Positions 18,548 to 27,643 of a DNA stretch of 64,000 nucleotides are shown piece after piece (the stretch's first letter is position 1; the number at the start of each line of letters is the position of its first letter). The translations under genes and the position numbers were made by a program. Source of the DNA: Pseudochelatococcus lubricantis (GTDB taxonomy: Bacteria > Pseudomonadota > Alphaproteobacteria > Rhizobiales > Beijerinckiaceae); assembly GCF_011762225.1 (NCBI RefSeq), contig NZ_JAASQI010000003.1, forward strand, positions 186,001 to 250,000, written 5' to 3'. The notes beneath the pieces were generated by a model. The model did not search any database. It saw nothing but the letters and a program-made list of their open reading frames with translations, and was not told the origin of the DNA.

Positions 18548-20050
18548 ATGCACGACACCGCACACGCTCCCCGACGATTCGAAACGCCGTTCACGCATGA
18601 GGCCGCGAGGAGCGGCGTGTGCCTGTGGCGCGGCGCCGTGCTGGCCGCGGCGCTGATGCTCGGCATGGCCGGCGCGCCCGCCTTCGCGCGCGGGCCGGAG
18701 GCCATCGCCGACCTCGCCAGCGAGGTGATGGACGCCGTCGTCAATATTTCCGCCGCCGAGACGGAAACCGTCACGAAGCGGGGGGAGGTGCCGCCCGCCA
18801 TTCCCGGTTCGCCCTTCGGTGACCTGTTCGACGAGTTCCGCAAGCGTCGCAATGAGGGCGGGCCGCGCCCACGGGGCGCCGAATCGGCGGGTTCGGGCTT
18901 CGTGATCGACGAATCGGGCATCGTCGTCACCAACAATCACGTGATCGGCGAGGCGAACGACATCACCGTGGTGTTCACGGACGGCGCCAAACGTAAGGCG
19001 GAGGTCGTGGGGCGCGACGACAAGCTCGACCTCGCCGTGTTGCGGGTGAAGACCGATAAGCCGCTGAAGGCGGTGAAGTTCGGCAATTCGGAGAGCCTGC
19101 GCATCGGCGACTGGGTCGTAGCGATCGGCAACCCCTTCGGGCTCGGCGGCTCGGTGACGGCGGGCATCGTCTCCGCCCACAGCCGCAACATCGAGCAGGG
19201 ACCCTACGACGACTATATCCAGACGGACGCCGCCATCAACCGGGGCAACTCGGGCGGGCCGCTGTTCAACCTGAAGGGCGAGGTGATCGGCATCAACACG
19301 GCGATCCTGTCGCCCTCCGGCGGCTCGGTGGGCATCGGCTTCGCGGTGCCGGCGGAACTTGCGGCGCCAACCGTCGCCCAACTGCGGGAGTTCGGCGAGA
19401 CGCGCCGCGGGTGGCTCGGCGTGCGCATCCAGCCCGTGGACGAGGACACGGCGGAGGCGCTCGGCCTCGGTGGCCAGGATGGCGCGCTCGTCGCCAGCAT
19501 CGACGGCAAGGGGCCGGCCGCGAACGCGGACATCAAGACGGGCGACGTCATCGTGCAGATCGACGGCAAGCGGGTGAAGGAGCCGCGCGACCTGTCGCGC
19601 ACCGTCGCGGCGATGCCGGTCGGCAAGCGCGTCGACGTAACGCTGCTGCGCGACGGCAAGGAACGCAAGGCTTCGGTGACACTGGGCCGCCTTGAGGACG
19701 GCGAGAAGGCGCAGGCCCAGGCAGCGGGAGAGACCAGCAAGGCACGGTCCGGCCGGACGCTGGGGCTGCGCCTTTCGGAAATCGACGACGAACTGCGCCA
19801 GCAGTATGCGCTGGCGGAGGACATCAAGGGCGTTGTGGTGGTGGAGGTTGAGCCCGATTCGCCCGCCGCCGACAAGCGCATCGAGCCCGGCGACGTGATC
19901 ACGGAAGTGGGCAAGTCGCCGGTGACGGCGCCGGCGGAAGTGGAACGCCGGCTTGAGACGCTGCGCAAGGAAGGCCGCCGCTCGGCGCTGCTGCTGGTGA
20001 CCGGGCGCGACGGCGACGTGCGTTTCGTCGCCATCCGGCTGGAGGAATGA
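18548..20050 (+). CDS. Do-family periplasmic serine protease (DegP-like)
   Basis: Protein of 500 residues: N-terminal signal peptide or anchor (about 26-48), trypsin-like domain with catalytic His131 (TNNHVIG), Asp161 (KLDLAVLRV) and Ser235 (NRGNSGGPLF), and two PDZ domains (about 290-385 and 405-495). The family removes misfolded envelope proteins. It lies in the hflKC-DUF2065 neighbourhood, a protein-quality group. Its stop abuts the convergent serB stop with no spacer. Confidence 0.95.
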   Translation: MHDTAHAPRRFETPFTHEAARSGVCLWRGAVLAAALMLGMAGAPAFARGPEAIADLASEVMDAVVNISAAETETVTKRGEVPPAIPGSPFGDLFDEFRKRRNEGGPRPRGAESAGSGFVIDESGIVVTNNHVIGEANDITVVFTDGAKRKAEVVGRDDKLDLAVLRVKTDKPLKAVKFGNSESLRIGDWVVAIGNPFGLGGSVTAGIVSAHSRNIEQGPYDDYIQTDAAINRGNSGGPLFNLKGEVIGINTAILSPSGGSVGIGFAVPAELAAPTVAQLREFGETRRGWLGVRIQPVDEDTAEALGLGGQDGALVASIDGKGPAANADIKTGDVIVQIDGKRVKEPRDLSRTVAAMPVGKRVDVTLLRDGKERKASVTLGRLEDGEKAQAQAAGETSKARSGRTLGLRLSEIDDELRQQYALAEDIKGVVVVEVEPDSPAADKRIEPGDVITEVGKSPVTAPAEVERRLETLRKEGRRSALLLVTGRDGDVRFVAIRLEE

Positions 20051-20995
20051 TCAGTCGGCCGCGAAATCCTCGCGCTTGTAGCCCTGGATATAGAGAAGTG
20101 CGCTGAGATCCGCCTTCTCGACGCGGGCGTGTGCGGCCGCGGCCACGGCCGGCTTGGCGCGGAAGGCGACACCGAGGCCGGCTTCCTCCAGCATGGCGAG
20201 GTCGTTGGCGCCGTCGCCCACCGCGAGCGTTTCGTGCAGCGCGAGGCCGTGCGCCTCCCGCAGCTCGCGCAGGGTGGCGAGCTTGGCCTCGCGGCCCAGA
20301 ATCGGCTCCTCGACGACGCCGGCCAGATGCTCCTCCTTCACCACGAGGCGGTTGGCGCGGTGCTCGTGGAAGCCGGTGAGCAGCGCGATGCGGCTTGTGA
20401 ACAGGGTGAAACCGCCCGACACCAGGCAGGTGTAGGCGCCGTGCGCGCGCATGGTGCGCACGAGGCGCGCGCCGCCCGGCGTGAGCGTGATGCGCTCGGC
20501 GACGATGCGGTCGACGACGCCGACCGGCAGACCGCGCAGCAGCGCCACGCGCTCGCGCAGCGCCGGCTCGAAGGCCAGCTCGCCACGCATGGCGCGCTCC
20601 GTGATGGCGGACACCTTTGCCTTCAGGCCGACGAAGTCCGCCAGCTCGTCGATGCACTCCTGTCCGATCATGGTGGAATCCATGTCGGCGAGGAAGAGCT
20701 TCTTGCGCCGGCCGAGAAGGGGCTGGACGATGACGTCCACAGGCGCGTCGGCAACCGATTCGCGCAGGCGGTCGGCAATGGCGCGCGGCGAATCGCCCGG
20801 TTCCGGCGTAAACACGAGATCGGCCGCGATGCCGGCATCGAGCCAGCGGGCCGGCGGCGTGCCCGGCAGGGCTTGCGCCGCGCGCCGAACGACGGCATCC
20901 GTGAGGGCGGGCGCGGCCGGATTCGCGACCAGCGTCGCGACATAAGGCGTGACGGGCGGCTGGGGCGTAACGGGCGATTGATCGACTGATGTCAT
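20051..20995 (-). CDS. serB: phosphoserine phosphatase
   Basis: HAD-family phosphatase of 314 residues, last step of serine synthesis. The nucleophile motif DMDST is at 104-108 (Asp104, Asp106), with SGGFTLF and [10 protein letters not shown] as motifs II and IV. The N-terminal 95 residues are a diverged ACT-like part. I took the ATG at 20995; a TTG four codons upstream would reach 21007. The start lies 11 bases from the miaA start on the other strand. Confidence 0.95.
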   Translation of the reverse strand: MTSVDQSPVTPQPPVTPYVATLVANPAAPALTDAVVRRAAQALPGTPPARWLDAGIAADLVFTPEPGDSPRAIADRLRESVADAPVDVIVQPLLGRRKKLFLADMDSTMIGQECIDELADFVGLKAKVSAITERAMRGELAFEPALRERVALLRGLPVGVVDRIVAERITLTPGGARLVRTMRAHGAYTCLVSGGFTLFTSRIALLTGFHEHRANRLVVKEEHLAGVVEEPILGREAKLATLRELREAHGLALHETLAVGDGANDLAMLEEAGLGVAFRAKPAVAAAAHARVEKADLSALLYIQGYKREDFAAD

Positions 20996-21006
20996 GCGAA
21001 CCAACA

Positions 21007-21936
21007 ATGATTGAGAACGAAGAGCGGCACGGGACGCGGGCTATCCTCATCGCAGGCCCGACGGCATCCGGCAAGTCTGCTCTTGCGCTCGCGCTCGCGC
21101 AACGGTGCGGCGGCGTGGTGGTAAATGCCGATTCGATGCAGGTCTATGCCGGTTTGCGAATCATCACCGCACGGCCGACCGAGGAGGAGGAGCGGCTCGC
21201 GCCGCACCGGCTCTATGGCCATGTCGACGCGGGCGTGAACTATTCCGTCGGGCGCTGGCTGGAGGACGTGACGGCGGCACTCGCCGACGTGTGGCGGGCC
21301 GGCGGCCTGCCGGTCGTCACCGGCGGCACGGGGCTCTACTTCAAGGCGCTCATCGAAGGATTGTCCGAGATACCGCCCGTGCCGGAGGAGGTGAGGGCGC
21401 AGGTGCGCGAGCGGGCGGCGGGGCGCGAGACGCCCCTGCTCTATGCGGATTTCGCGGCGCGCGACCCGGAAACCGCGCTGCGCATAAGCCCCACGGACCG
21501 GCAGCGGATATTGCGCGGGCTGGAGGTGCTGGCGGCGACGGGACGGCCGCTCGCCTCCTTCCGCAACATGCGGCGGGCGGGGCCGCTCGCGGGGCTGGCG
21601 GTGCGGAAGGTGTTTCTCGCGCCCGGACGGGCGCAGGTCAACGACCGGATCGACGCGCGCTTCCTCGCCATGATGGCGGCCGGCGGCCTCGATGAGGTGC
21701 GGCATCTCGCCGCGCGCGGGCTCGATCCGGCGCTGCCGGCCATGCGGGCGCACGGCGTGCCGTGGCTCATCCGCCATATCCGCGGCGAGATCGGCCTCGA
21801 CGAGGCGGTGGCGGGCGCGCAGGCCGATACGCGCCACTACGCCAAGCGGCAGTTCACCTGGTTCCGGCACCAGCTCGGCGGTTTCGAGTGGCTGACGCCG
21901 GAGGAGGCGGCCGACAGGCTGCCGGCCGGCGCCTGA
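21007..21936 (+). CDS. miaA: tRNA dimethylallyltransferase
   Basis: Protein of 309 residues that prenylates A37 of tRNAs reading UNN codons. P-loop GPTASGKS at 17-24, [19 protein letters not shown] and [12 protein letters not shown] are diagnostic. An in-frame ATG at 20989 would overlap serB. The starts of miaA and serB are head to head with almost no spacer, so each promoter must lie inside the other gene. Confidence 0.95.
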   Translation: MIENEERHGTRAILIAGPTASGKSALALALAQRCGGVVVNADSMQVYAGLRIITARPTEEEERLAPHRLYGHVDAGVNYSVGRWLEDVTAALADVWRAGGLPVVTGGTGLYFKALIEGLSEIPPVPEEVRAQVRERAAGRETPLLYADFAARDPETALRISPTDRQRILRGLEVLAATGRPLASFRNMRRAGPLAGLAVRKVFLAPGRAQVNDRIDARFLAMMAAGGLDEVRHLAARGLDPALPAMRAHGVPWLIRHIRGEIGLDEAVAGAQADTRHYAKRQFTWFRHQLGGFEWLTPEEAADRLPAGA

Positions 21937-21939
21937 CCG

Positions 21940-22620
21940 TCAGAGGGCGGCGAGATCGGCCGGCATATCGGCCTGCAGCACGACGACCTTGGTGCCGAGC
22001 GGCACGCGGCTGTGCAGGTCGATGATGTCCTGGTTGAGCAGGCGGATGCAGCCGCTCGACAGCGACAGGCCGATGGAGGACGGGTCGTTGGTGCCGTGGA
22101 TGCGGTAGAGCGTATCCCGGTCGCCCTGATAGAGGTAGAGGGCGCGCGCGCCGAGCGGGTTGTCGAGGCCCGGCGGCATGCCTTTGCGGTATTTCTCCAG
22201 CTCCGGCTGGCGCTTGATCATTTCGGCGGGCGGCGTCCACACCGGCCATTCGGACTTGCGGCGGATGGTGGCGCGGCCGTTCCAGTCGAACCCGTCGCGG
22301 CCCACGCCGACGCCGTAGCGGATGGCGCGGCCTTCCGGGCGCACGAGGAACAGGAAGTGGTTGCCGGGATCGACGACGATGGTGCCGGGCTCCTCCGGCG
22401 TATCGTAGGCGATCTCGCGGCGGAAGAACTGCGGGTCGATCTTCACGAGATCGATGGCGGGAACGGGGAAGCGCTCGGATGGAATCTCGGCATACATGCG
22501 CACGAAACCCGGATCGATGCCGGGAACTGCCGACTCGATCACGGGTGGGGACTGGGTCACGCAGCCTGCGGCTGCAAGGGGGGCACCGAAAACGAACACA
22601 CGCCTGCTGATCGCGAACAT
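21940..22620 (-). CDS. L,D-transpeptidase (YkuD), probable lipoprotein
   Basis: Protein of 226 residues with an N-terminal signal and lipobox-like LAAAGC (Cys20), then a YkuD catalytic domain with His175 (HGTNDP) and nucleophile Cys191 in SSGCIRL. Such enzymes make 3-3 peptidoglycan links or attach outer-membrane proteins to the wall. GAGG at five bases upstream picks this ATG over longer frames. Convergent with miaA, 3 bases apart. Confidence 0.93.
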   Translation of the reverse strand: MFAISRRVFVFGAPLAAAGCVTQSPPVIESAVPGIDPGFVRMYAEIPSERFPVPAIDLVKIDPQFFRREIAYDTPEEPGTIVVDPGNHFLFLVRPEGRAIRYGVGVGRDGFDWNGRATIRRKSEWPVWTPPAEMIKRQPELEKYRKGMPPGLDNPLGARALYLYQGDRDTLYRIHGTNDPSSIGLSLSSGCIRLLNQDIIDLHSRVPLGTKVVVLQADMPADLAAL

Positions 22621-22828
22621 CATATCCTCAAGACTGACAACGTTTGTGATGGGCCTCGCGCGAAGTGAAGGCAATTTCAAGACGTGTGGGCCGACGAAAG
22701 GTTCCATCTGCGACATGGTGCCCCAAATCCCTTAACGTGTGGTATTTTCATCACGAATATCAAGCGCTTCGCTTCAATTTCCCGTGATTGCGGAACCTGA
22801 TGCGAATCGAAAAATAGGAAAATAATCC

Positions 22829-22857
22829 TTGACAGCGTGACGCTGGTCCGCTATGTT
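22829..22857 (+). promoter_or_regulatory. sigma70-type promoter of the GTA cluster
   Basis: A consensus -35 TTGACA at 22829-22834, a 17-base spacer and -10 TATGTT at 22852-22857 point toward the GTA genes. It is the best promoter match I noticed in the window. Transcription would start near 22864, about 160 bases before the g1 start, and runs first through the terminator at 22922-22962. Confidence 0.7.
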
Positions 22858-22921
22858 TCAGCCATGCTCAGAAAGTGTGTCCGGATGGCGCGGCCATTGA
22901 CCGGGCAGCGTGCGGGCCGGA

Positions 22922-22962
22922 CCCGTTGTCGATGAGGCAGCCTCGTCGACAGCGGGTTTTTT
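22922..22962 (+). terminator. intrinsic terminator inside the GTA leader
   Basis: Arms 22922-22938 and 22940-22956 pair over about 17 positions with two G-U pairs and a three-base loop, followed by six T. It sits between the promoter at 22829 and the first GTA gene at 23027, so it either ends a small RNA of about 100 nt or attenuates GTA transcription. The gene to the left runs away from it, so it does not belong to that gene. Confidence 0.8.
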
Positions 22963-23026
22963 CATGGGCCGGTTGTCCGCGCCCGAAACGAATGCCGATT
23001 ACCGACATCATGAACGAGGAAGGGCC

Positions 23027-23611
23027 ATGCCTCAGCCTGATCGTGCCGCCCAGGTGGGCGGCGGCGACGATGACCTCTGGAAAGAAGCGCGCCGCCTCTA
23101 CGAACAGACGAACACGCCCGCGCAGGATATCGCGGCGCTGCTCGGCAAGTGCAGCACACGCGCGCTCTACCGGCTCGCGGAGCGGCGCGGCTGGGGCAAG
23201 CGGCCGAAAGGCGGGAAGCCGGAAGGGCGGGCGCCGGCGGACGGCGGCAAGCTGGAACGCGCGGCGAGCCTCAACGGGCGCCGGCAACTGATCCAGAAGC
23301 TGGAAAAGACAGTGGCCCGCGAGATCGCCGCCATCGACAGCCGCGTGCGGGAATACGCGGCCGAGACGGGTGGCGGCGCGCCCGGCGCCGACCACGAGCG
23401 CCGCGCGCGGGCGCTGGCGACGCTGGCGCGCACGCTGCGGGAACTCGCGGCCATCGACAGGGCGGACGCGCAATTGGCGGAAACGCAGACCGGGGAGGAC
23501 GAGGATGAAGAATTCCCGCGCGACGCCGCGGCGCTGCGCGACACGCTTGCGCGGCGCCTTGAGCAACTGTCTCGCCAGCGGCCAGCTCGGAGCGTTCCTC
23601 GCGACCTGTGA
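23027..23611 (+). CDS. GTA g1, small terminase-like protein
   Basis: Protein of 194 residues with a helix-turn-helix-like start (WKEARRLYEQTNTPAQDIAALLGKCSTRALYRLAERRGW) followed by a charged helical part (about 85-190). By position and fold it is the RcGTA g1 small terminase, which regulates DNA packaging by the large terminase. The ATG follows GGAAGGG. It overlaps g2 by 107 bases. Confidence 0.8.
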   Translation: MPQPDRAAQVGGGDDDLWKEARRLYEQTNTPAQDIAALLGKCSTRALYRLAERRGWGKRPKGGKPEGRAPADGGKLERAASLNGRRQLIQKLEKTVAREIAAIDSRVREYAAETGGGAPGADHERRARALATLARTLRELAAIDRADAQLAETQTGEDEDEEFPRDAAALRDTLARRLEQLSRQRPARSVPRDL

Positions 23612-24878
23612 CGCGGCGGCGCTGCGCTATCTCATGCATGCCTGGGCGGATGTCTGGGCGCGCGACGACCAGTTGCCGCCGGACTGCGCGCAGGGCGGCG
23701 GGGACTGGACGACGTGGCTCGTGATCGGCGGGCGCGGCGCCGGCAAGACGCGCACGGGCGCGGAATGGGTACGGGGCATGGCGCTCGGCCTGCCGCCGTT
23801 CAGCGGGCGGCCGGTGGCGCGCATCGCGCTGGTGGGCGAGACGATCGCCGACGTGCGTGAGGTGATGGTGGAGGGCGTCTCGGGCGTGCTCGGCGTGCAT
23901 CCGCGCGGCGAGCGCCCGGCGTGGATACCGACGCGCCGCAGGCTGGAATGGCCGAACGGCGCGGTGGCGCAGGTCTTTTCGGCGGAAGACCCGGAAGCGC
24001 TGCGCGGCCCGCAATTCGCCGCCGCCTGGTGCGACGAACTCTGCAAATGGCGGCAGGCGGAGGAAACCTGGGACATGCTCCAATTCGGCCTGCGGCTCGG
24101 CGAACACCCGCGCCAGCTCGTCACCACGACGCCGCGCCCTGTGCCGCTGCTGAAGCGGTTGCTGGCGGACCCGCGCGCCGCCGTCACCCGCGCCGCGACG
24201 CGCGCCAACGCCTGGAACCTCGCGCCAGCGTTTCTCGATGCCGTGGTGGGGCGCTACGCGGGCACGCGGCTCGGGCGGCAGGAACTCGACGGCGAGCTGA
24301 TCGAGGAGCGGGCGGACGCGCTGTGGACGCGCGCCATGATCGACGCCGCGCGCATCGACGCGCCGCCGCCGCTGGCACGCATCGTGGTGGCGGTCGATCC
24401 GCCCGCAACGTCGGGCAAACGCGCCGACGCCTGCGGGCTGGTGGTGGCGGGACGCGACGAGGCAGGCCTGTTCCACGTGCTGGAAGACGCCACCATGGAG
24501 CGCGCCCGGCCCGCCGAATGGGCGGCGCGCGCCATCGCGCTCTACCATCGCCATGGGGCGGACGCGCTCGCCGTGGAGGTTAATCAGGGCGGTGAAATGG
24601 CCATCGCCGTATTGGGCGAGGTCGACGCCTCCGTGCCCGTCACGCCGGTGCGCGCCACGCGCGGCAAGTACCTGCGCGCGGAACCCGTCGCCGCCCTCTA
24701 CGAACAAGGCAGGGTGCGCCACGCCGCCGCGTTCCCGGCACTTGAAGACGAGATGACCGATTTCGGGCCCGGCGGGCTCTCCAACGGCCGCTCGCCGGAC
24801 AGGCTCGACGCGCTCGTCTGGGCCATCACCAGCCTGATGAGCGTGAAGAGCGGCGCGCCCCGGATCAGGCGGCTGTGA
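23505..24878 (+). CDS. GTA g2, large terminase
   Basis: DNA-packaging ATPase/nuclease of 457 residues. Walker A GGRGAGKT at 75-82, Walker B region QFAAAWCDELCKW, and a C-terminal RNase-H-like nuclease with VAVDPPAT and the ending GLSNGRSPDRLDALVWAITSLM. The ATG after GGGGAGG lies inside g1. The last 27 coding bases are the first part of a tandem repeat that continues to 25251. Confidence 0.93.
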   Translation: MKNSRATPRRCATRLRGALSNCLASGQLGAFLATCDAAALRYLMHAWADVWARDDQLPPDCAQGGGDWTTWLVIGGRGAGKTRTGAEWVRGMALGLPPFSGRPVARIALVGETIADVREVMVEGVSGVLGVHPRGERPAWIPTRRRLEWPNGAVAQVFSAEDPEALRGPQFAAAWCDELCKWRQAEETWDMLQFGLRLGEHPRQLVTTTPRPVPLLKRLLADPRAAVTRAATRANAWNLAPAFLDAVVGRYAGTRLGRQELDGELIEERADALWTRAMIDAARIDAPPPLARIVVAVDPPATSGKRADACGLVVAGRDEAGLFHVLEDATMERARPAEWAARAIALYHRHGADALAVEVNQGGEMAIAVLGEVDASVPVTPVRATRGKYLRAEPVAALYEQGRVRHAAAFPALEDEMTDFGPGGLSNGRSPDRLDALVWAITSLMSVKSGAPRIRRL

Positions 24879-25251
24879 CGGCTGGACTACGTCGGCGTCC
24901 GCCGGGCTTCACGCTTTTTTGAAGAGAGCCTCGCATTGGCTCGGGCGCGCGTTCGCGCTTGCCGCGCTTTGCGCGGGAGAGGGCGGCGCGCCCCGGATCA
25001 GGCGGCTGTGACGGCTGGGCGACGTCGGCGCCCGCCGGGCTTCACGCTTTTTTTGAAGAGAGCCTCGCATTGGCTCGGGCGCGCGTTCGCGCTTGCCGCG
25101 CTTTGCGCGTGAAGAGCGGCGCGCCCCGGATCAGGCGGCTGTGACGGCTGGACTACGTCGGCGTCCGCCGGGCTTCACGCTTTTTTTGAAGAGGACCTCG
25201 CCTTGGCTCGGGCGCGCGTTCGCGCTTGCCGCGCGTTGCGCGGGAGCGGGC
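24852..25251. repeat. triple tandem repeat, unit 133-134 bp
   Basis: Three near-identical units start at 24852, 24985 and 25118, each opening with GGCGCGCCCCGGATC and containing GACTACGTCGGCGTCCGCC-like and GGGCTTCACGC plus a run of 6-7 T. The first unit includes the end of the terminase gene; 25252 onward shows the start of a fourth copy that decays. Unit length is not a multiple of three and no gene fits. It fills the gap between g2 and the displaced tape-measure gene. Confidence 0.92.
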
Positions 25252-25288
25252 GGCGCGATGTTCCGGGCGGTTTTGAAGGGAGAAGGGG

Positions 25289-25924
25289 ATGAGCGATATC
25301 GGTTCCGCCGGCGGGTTTGCCGAGAACCTGACGGCGAGCGTGGAGGGTGCGCGGGAGGCGATGCTCGACCTTGAAGACGTCGCCCAGCGCTTCGGCAATA
25401 CCGTCACCGGCGTGTTCTCGCGCGCCGTCGTCAACGGCAAGCAGTTCGACGACGTCGTCCGGACGCTCGGCACGCGGCTGACGCAACTCGCCCTGCAGGC
25501 GGCGCTGAAGCCGCTGGAAACGGCGGTGACATCCGGGCTGGGAAGTCTGCTCGACAAGGGTGTCAGCGCGGGCATCGGCTCGCTTGGCACGGCGCTGTCC
25601 GGCAACCTGCTGACGGCGAGCGCGGCGGGCAATGTCGTCGCGGGCGGCGCGGTGCGGCCCTTCGCCGACGGCGGCGTCATCGCCGCGCCGACCTATTTCC
25701 CGCTCGGGCGTGGGACCGGGCTCATGGGCGAGAAAGGCGCGGAAGCCATCATGCCGCTGACGCGCGGCCCGGATGGCAAGCTCGGCGTGCAGGCTGCCGG
25801 CGGGGGCGCGTCGACCGTCAACGTCACCATCAACGCCAGCGACGCGGAAAGCTTCCGCCGCTCCGAGGCGCAGGTCGCGGCCGCGCTGGCGCGAGCCGTG
25901 GCGCGCGGGCGGCGCGGACTGTAG
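25289..25924 (+). CDS. GTA tail tape measure protein (g11-like)
   Basis: Protein of 211 residues, close to the roughly 219 of RcGTA g11. N-terminal amphipathic helices (SVEGAREAMLDLEDVAQRFGNTVTGVFSRAV), a Gly/Ala/Leu-rich middle (about 75-115), and the typical tape-measure ending FADGGVIAAPTYFPLGRG, GLMGEKGAEAIMPL. It sets the tail length. In RcGTA this gene lies between g10.1 and g12, but here it sits between terminase and portal, just after the tandem repeat. No second tape measure is seen near 32.1-32.7 kb. GGGAGAAGGGG precedes the start. Confidence 0.88.
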   Translation: MSDIGSAGGFAENLTASVEGAREAMLDLEDVAQRFGNTVTGVFSRAVVNGKQFDDVVRTLGTRLTQLALQAALKPLETAVTSGLGSLLDKGVSAGIGSLGTALSGNLLTASAAGNVVAGGAVRPFADGGVIAAPTYFPLGRGTGLMGEKGAEAIMPLTRGPDGKLGVQAAGGGASTVNVTINASDAESFRRSEAQVAAALARAVARGRRGL

Positions 25925-25997
25925 CGCTCACCGAAAGCATCGCGCCGGCGCCATCGGATCGGCACGGCCGTCCATCCCGAAACATCAGGAAACGATC

Positions 25998-27200
25998 ATG
26001 GCTTCTTTCATCGGCCGCCTTTTCGGCGGCGGAGGGCGCGCGGCCGCGCCCGTTCAGGAGGCTTCCGGGCCGCCGGAGCGCAAGACCTCGCGCACGGCCG
26101 CGCTGTTCGCCGTCTCGGAGCCCGGCCGGCCGCTGTGGACGCCGCGCGATTATCAGGCACTTGCGCGGGAGGGTTTTCAACGCAACGCCGTGGTACACCG
26201 CTGTGTGCGGCTCGTGGCGGAGGCGGCGGCTTCCGTGCCGCTGCTGCTGAAGGCCGGCCGGCGCGAGTTCGACACGCATCCGCTGCTGTCGCTCATCGCG
26301 CGGCCCAGCCCGCGCGAGGCGGGAACGGCGTTTCTGGAGGCGGTGTACGGCCACCTGCTGGTGGCGGGCAACGCCTATGTCGAGGCGGTTTCGCTCGACG
26401 GCACGCCGCGCGAGCTTTATGCGCTGCGGCCCGACCGCATGCAGGTGGTGCCGGGGCCGGACGGCTGGGCCGCGGCCTACGACTACCGCGCCGGCCACAG
26501 TGCTGTGCGTTTCCGGCAGGAGGGGGAGGTGCCGCCGATCCTGCATCTGCGGCTGTTCCATCCCGCCGACGATCACTATGGCCTGTCGCCCATGGAGGCG
26601 GCGGCTGTGGCGCTCGACATCCACAACGCCTCGGCGGGGTGGAACAAGGCGCTGCTCGACAACGCGGCGCGGCCCTCCGGCGCGCTGATCTACGCCGGGC
26701 CCGACGGCGCCAACCTGACGGACGCGCAGTTCGAGCGGCTGAAGGTGGAACTGGAGGCGCAGTTCCAGGGGGCGGCAAACGCCGGCCGCCCGCTGCTGCT
26801 GGAAGGCGGGCTGGACTGGCGGCAACTGTCGCTGACGCCGGCGGAGATGGACTTCGCGGAAGCGCGGGCCTCCGCCATGCGGGAAATCGCGCTCGCCTTC
26901 GGCGTGCCGCCGCTGATGCTCGGCCTGCCGGGCGATTCCACCTACGCGAACTACGCGGAGGCGAACCGGGCGTTCTGGCGGCAGACGGTGCTCCCGCTGG
27001 TGCGGCGCACCGCGCAGGCCATGGCGCACTGGCTGGCGCCCGCCTACGGCGGCGGCCTCTCGCTCGACCCCGATCTCGACAGCATCGAGGCGCTCGCCGG
27101 CGAGCGCGAGGCGCTGTGGCGGCGCATCACGGCGGCGGATTTCCTCTCCGCCGACGAGAAGCGCGAGGCCGTGGGCTACGGGAAGGGAGACCGGCGATGA
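25998..27200 (+). CDS. GTA g3, portal protein
   Basis: HK97-type portal of 400 residues (RNAVVHRCVRLVAEAAASVPLLL, HPLLSLIARPSPREAG, GNAYVEAV, GLSPMEAAAVALDIHNASAGWNKALLDNAARPSGALIY, FGVPPLMLGLPGDSTYANYAEANRAFWRQTVLP). Twelve copies form the DNA gate at the head vertex and the docking site for the terminase. The start follows CAGGAAACGATC. Overlaps the next gene by 4 bases. Confidence 0.95.
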   Translation: MASFIGRLFGGGGRAAAPVQEASGPPERKTSRTAALFAVSEPGRPLWTPRDYQALAREGFQRNAVVHRCVRLVAEAAASVPLLLKAGRREFDTHPLLSLIARPSPREAGTAFLEAVYGHLLVAGNAYVEAVSLDGTPRELYALRPDRMQVVPGPDGWAAAYDYRAGHSAVRFRQEGEVPPILHLRLFHPADDHYGLSPMEAAAVALDIHNASAGWNKALLDNAARPSGALIYAGPDGANLTDAQFERLKVELEAQFQGAANAGRPLLLEGGLDWRQLSLTPAEMDFAEARASAMREIALAFGVPPLMLGLPGDSTYANYAEANRAFWRQTVLPLVRRTAQAMAHWLAPAYGGGLSLDPDLDSIEALAGEREALWRRITAADFLSADEKREAVGYGKGDRR

Positions 27201-27424
27201 CGGACATCGTGACGGAGCTGCCGGCTGCCGTGCTCGCGCCGGTGGCGGAAAGCCTCATCGCGCGCGGCGACCTCGCCCATCTCGCACTGTTCCTGTGGGC
27301 GGGCGGCGCCTCGGCGCTGCTCGTGCTGACGCTGCGCGACCTTGCCGGCGCCAACCGGCGTTTCGACGCCTTCGTGCGCGAACTCGCGCGCTTCAATCGC
27401 CGCCACGACGGGGAAGACGGCTGA
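27197..27424 (+). CDS. GTA g3.5-like small membrane protein
   Basis: Protein of 75 residues with one hydrophobic segment (LALFLWAGGASALLVLTLRDL) and a basic C-terminal helix. The start ATG overlaps the portal stop (ATGA). Position and size match RcGTA g3.5. Function unknown. Confidence 0.75.
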   Translation: MTDIVTELPAAVLAPVAESLIARGDLAHLALFLWAGGASALLVLTLRDLAGANRRFDAFVRELARFNRRHDGEDG

Positions 27425-27439
27425 CAAGGAGAATTGACC

Positions 27440-27643
27440 ATGGCCCGTTCGATCAACCGCGCAAGGCCGGTGCCGAAGCGCGCCACCGCGCCGCGCAGGC
27501 CGGCGCCGCAAAAGGCCGACGAGGCGATCTCGGCCTTCATCCGCGTGCTGGAGCGGCTGGACGCCGCGCCCGCCGCGCCGCTGCCCACGGGGCTGGGGGC
27601 GAAGCAGAACAAGGCGCTGGACCGCGCGCCGGAGGGCCGGTGA
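27440..27643 (+). CDS. small basic protein in GTA cluster
   Basis: Protein of 67 residues, Arg/Lys/Pro/Ala-rich (MARSINRARPVPKRATAPRR) with a short helix (ADEAISAFIRVLERLDAAP). AAGGAGAATTGACC precedes the ATG. The stop overlaps the g4 start (TGATG), so it is coupled to the protease gene. I know of no standard RcGTA gene at this position and cannot assign a function; a DNA- or scaffold-binding role is only a guess. Confidence 0.65.
   Translation: MARSINRARPVPKRATAPRRPAPQKADEAISAFIRVLERLDAAPAAPLPTGLGAKQNKALDRAPEGR

Noticed and set aside
24852-25251. CRISPR array
   Set aside because: Units are 133 bases, contiguous and without spacers; no cas genes.
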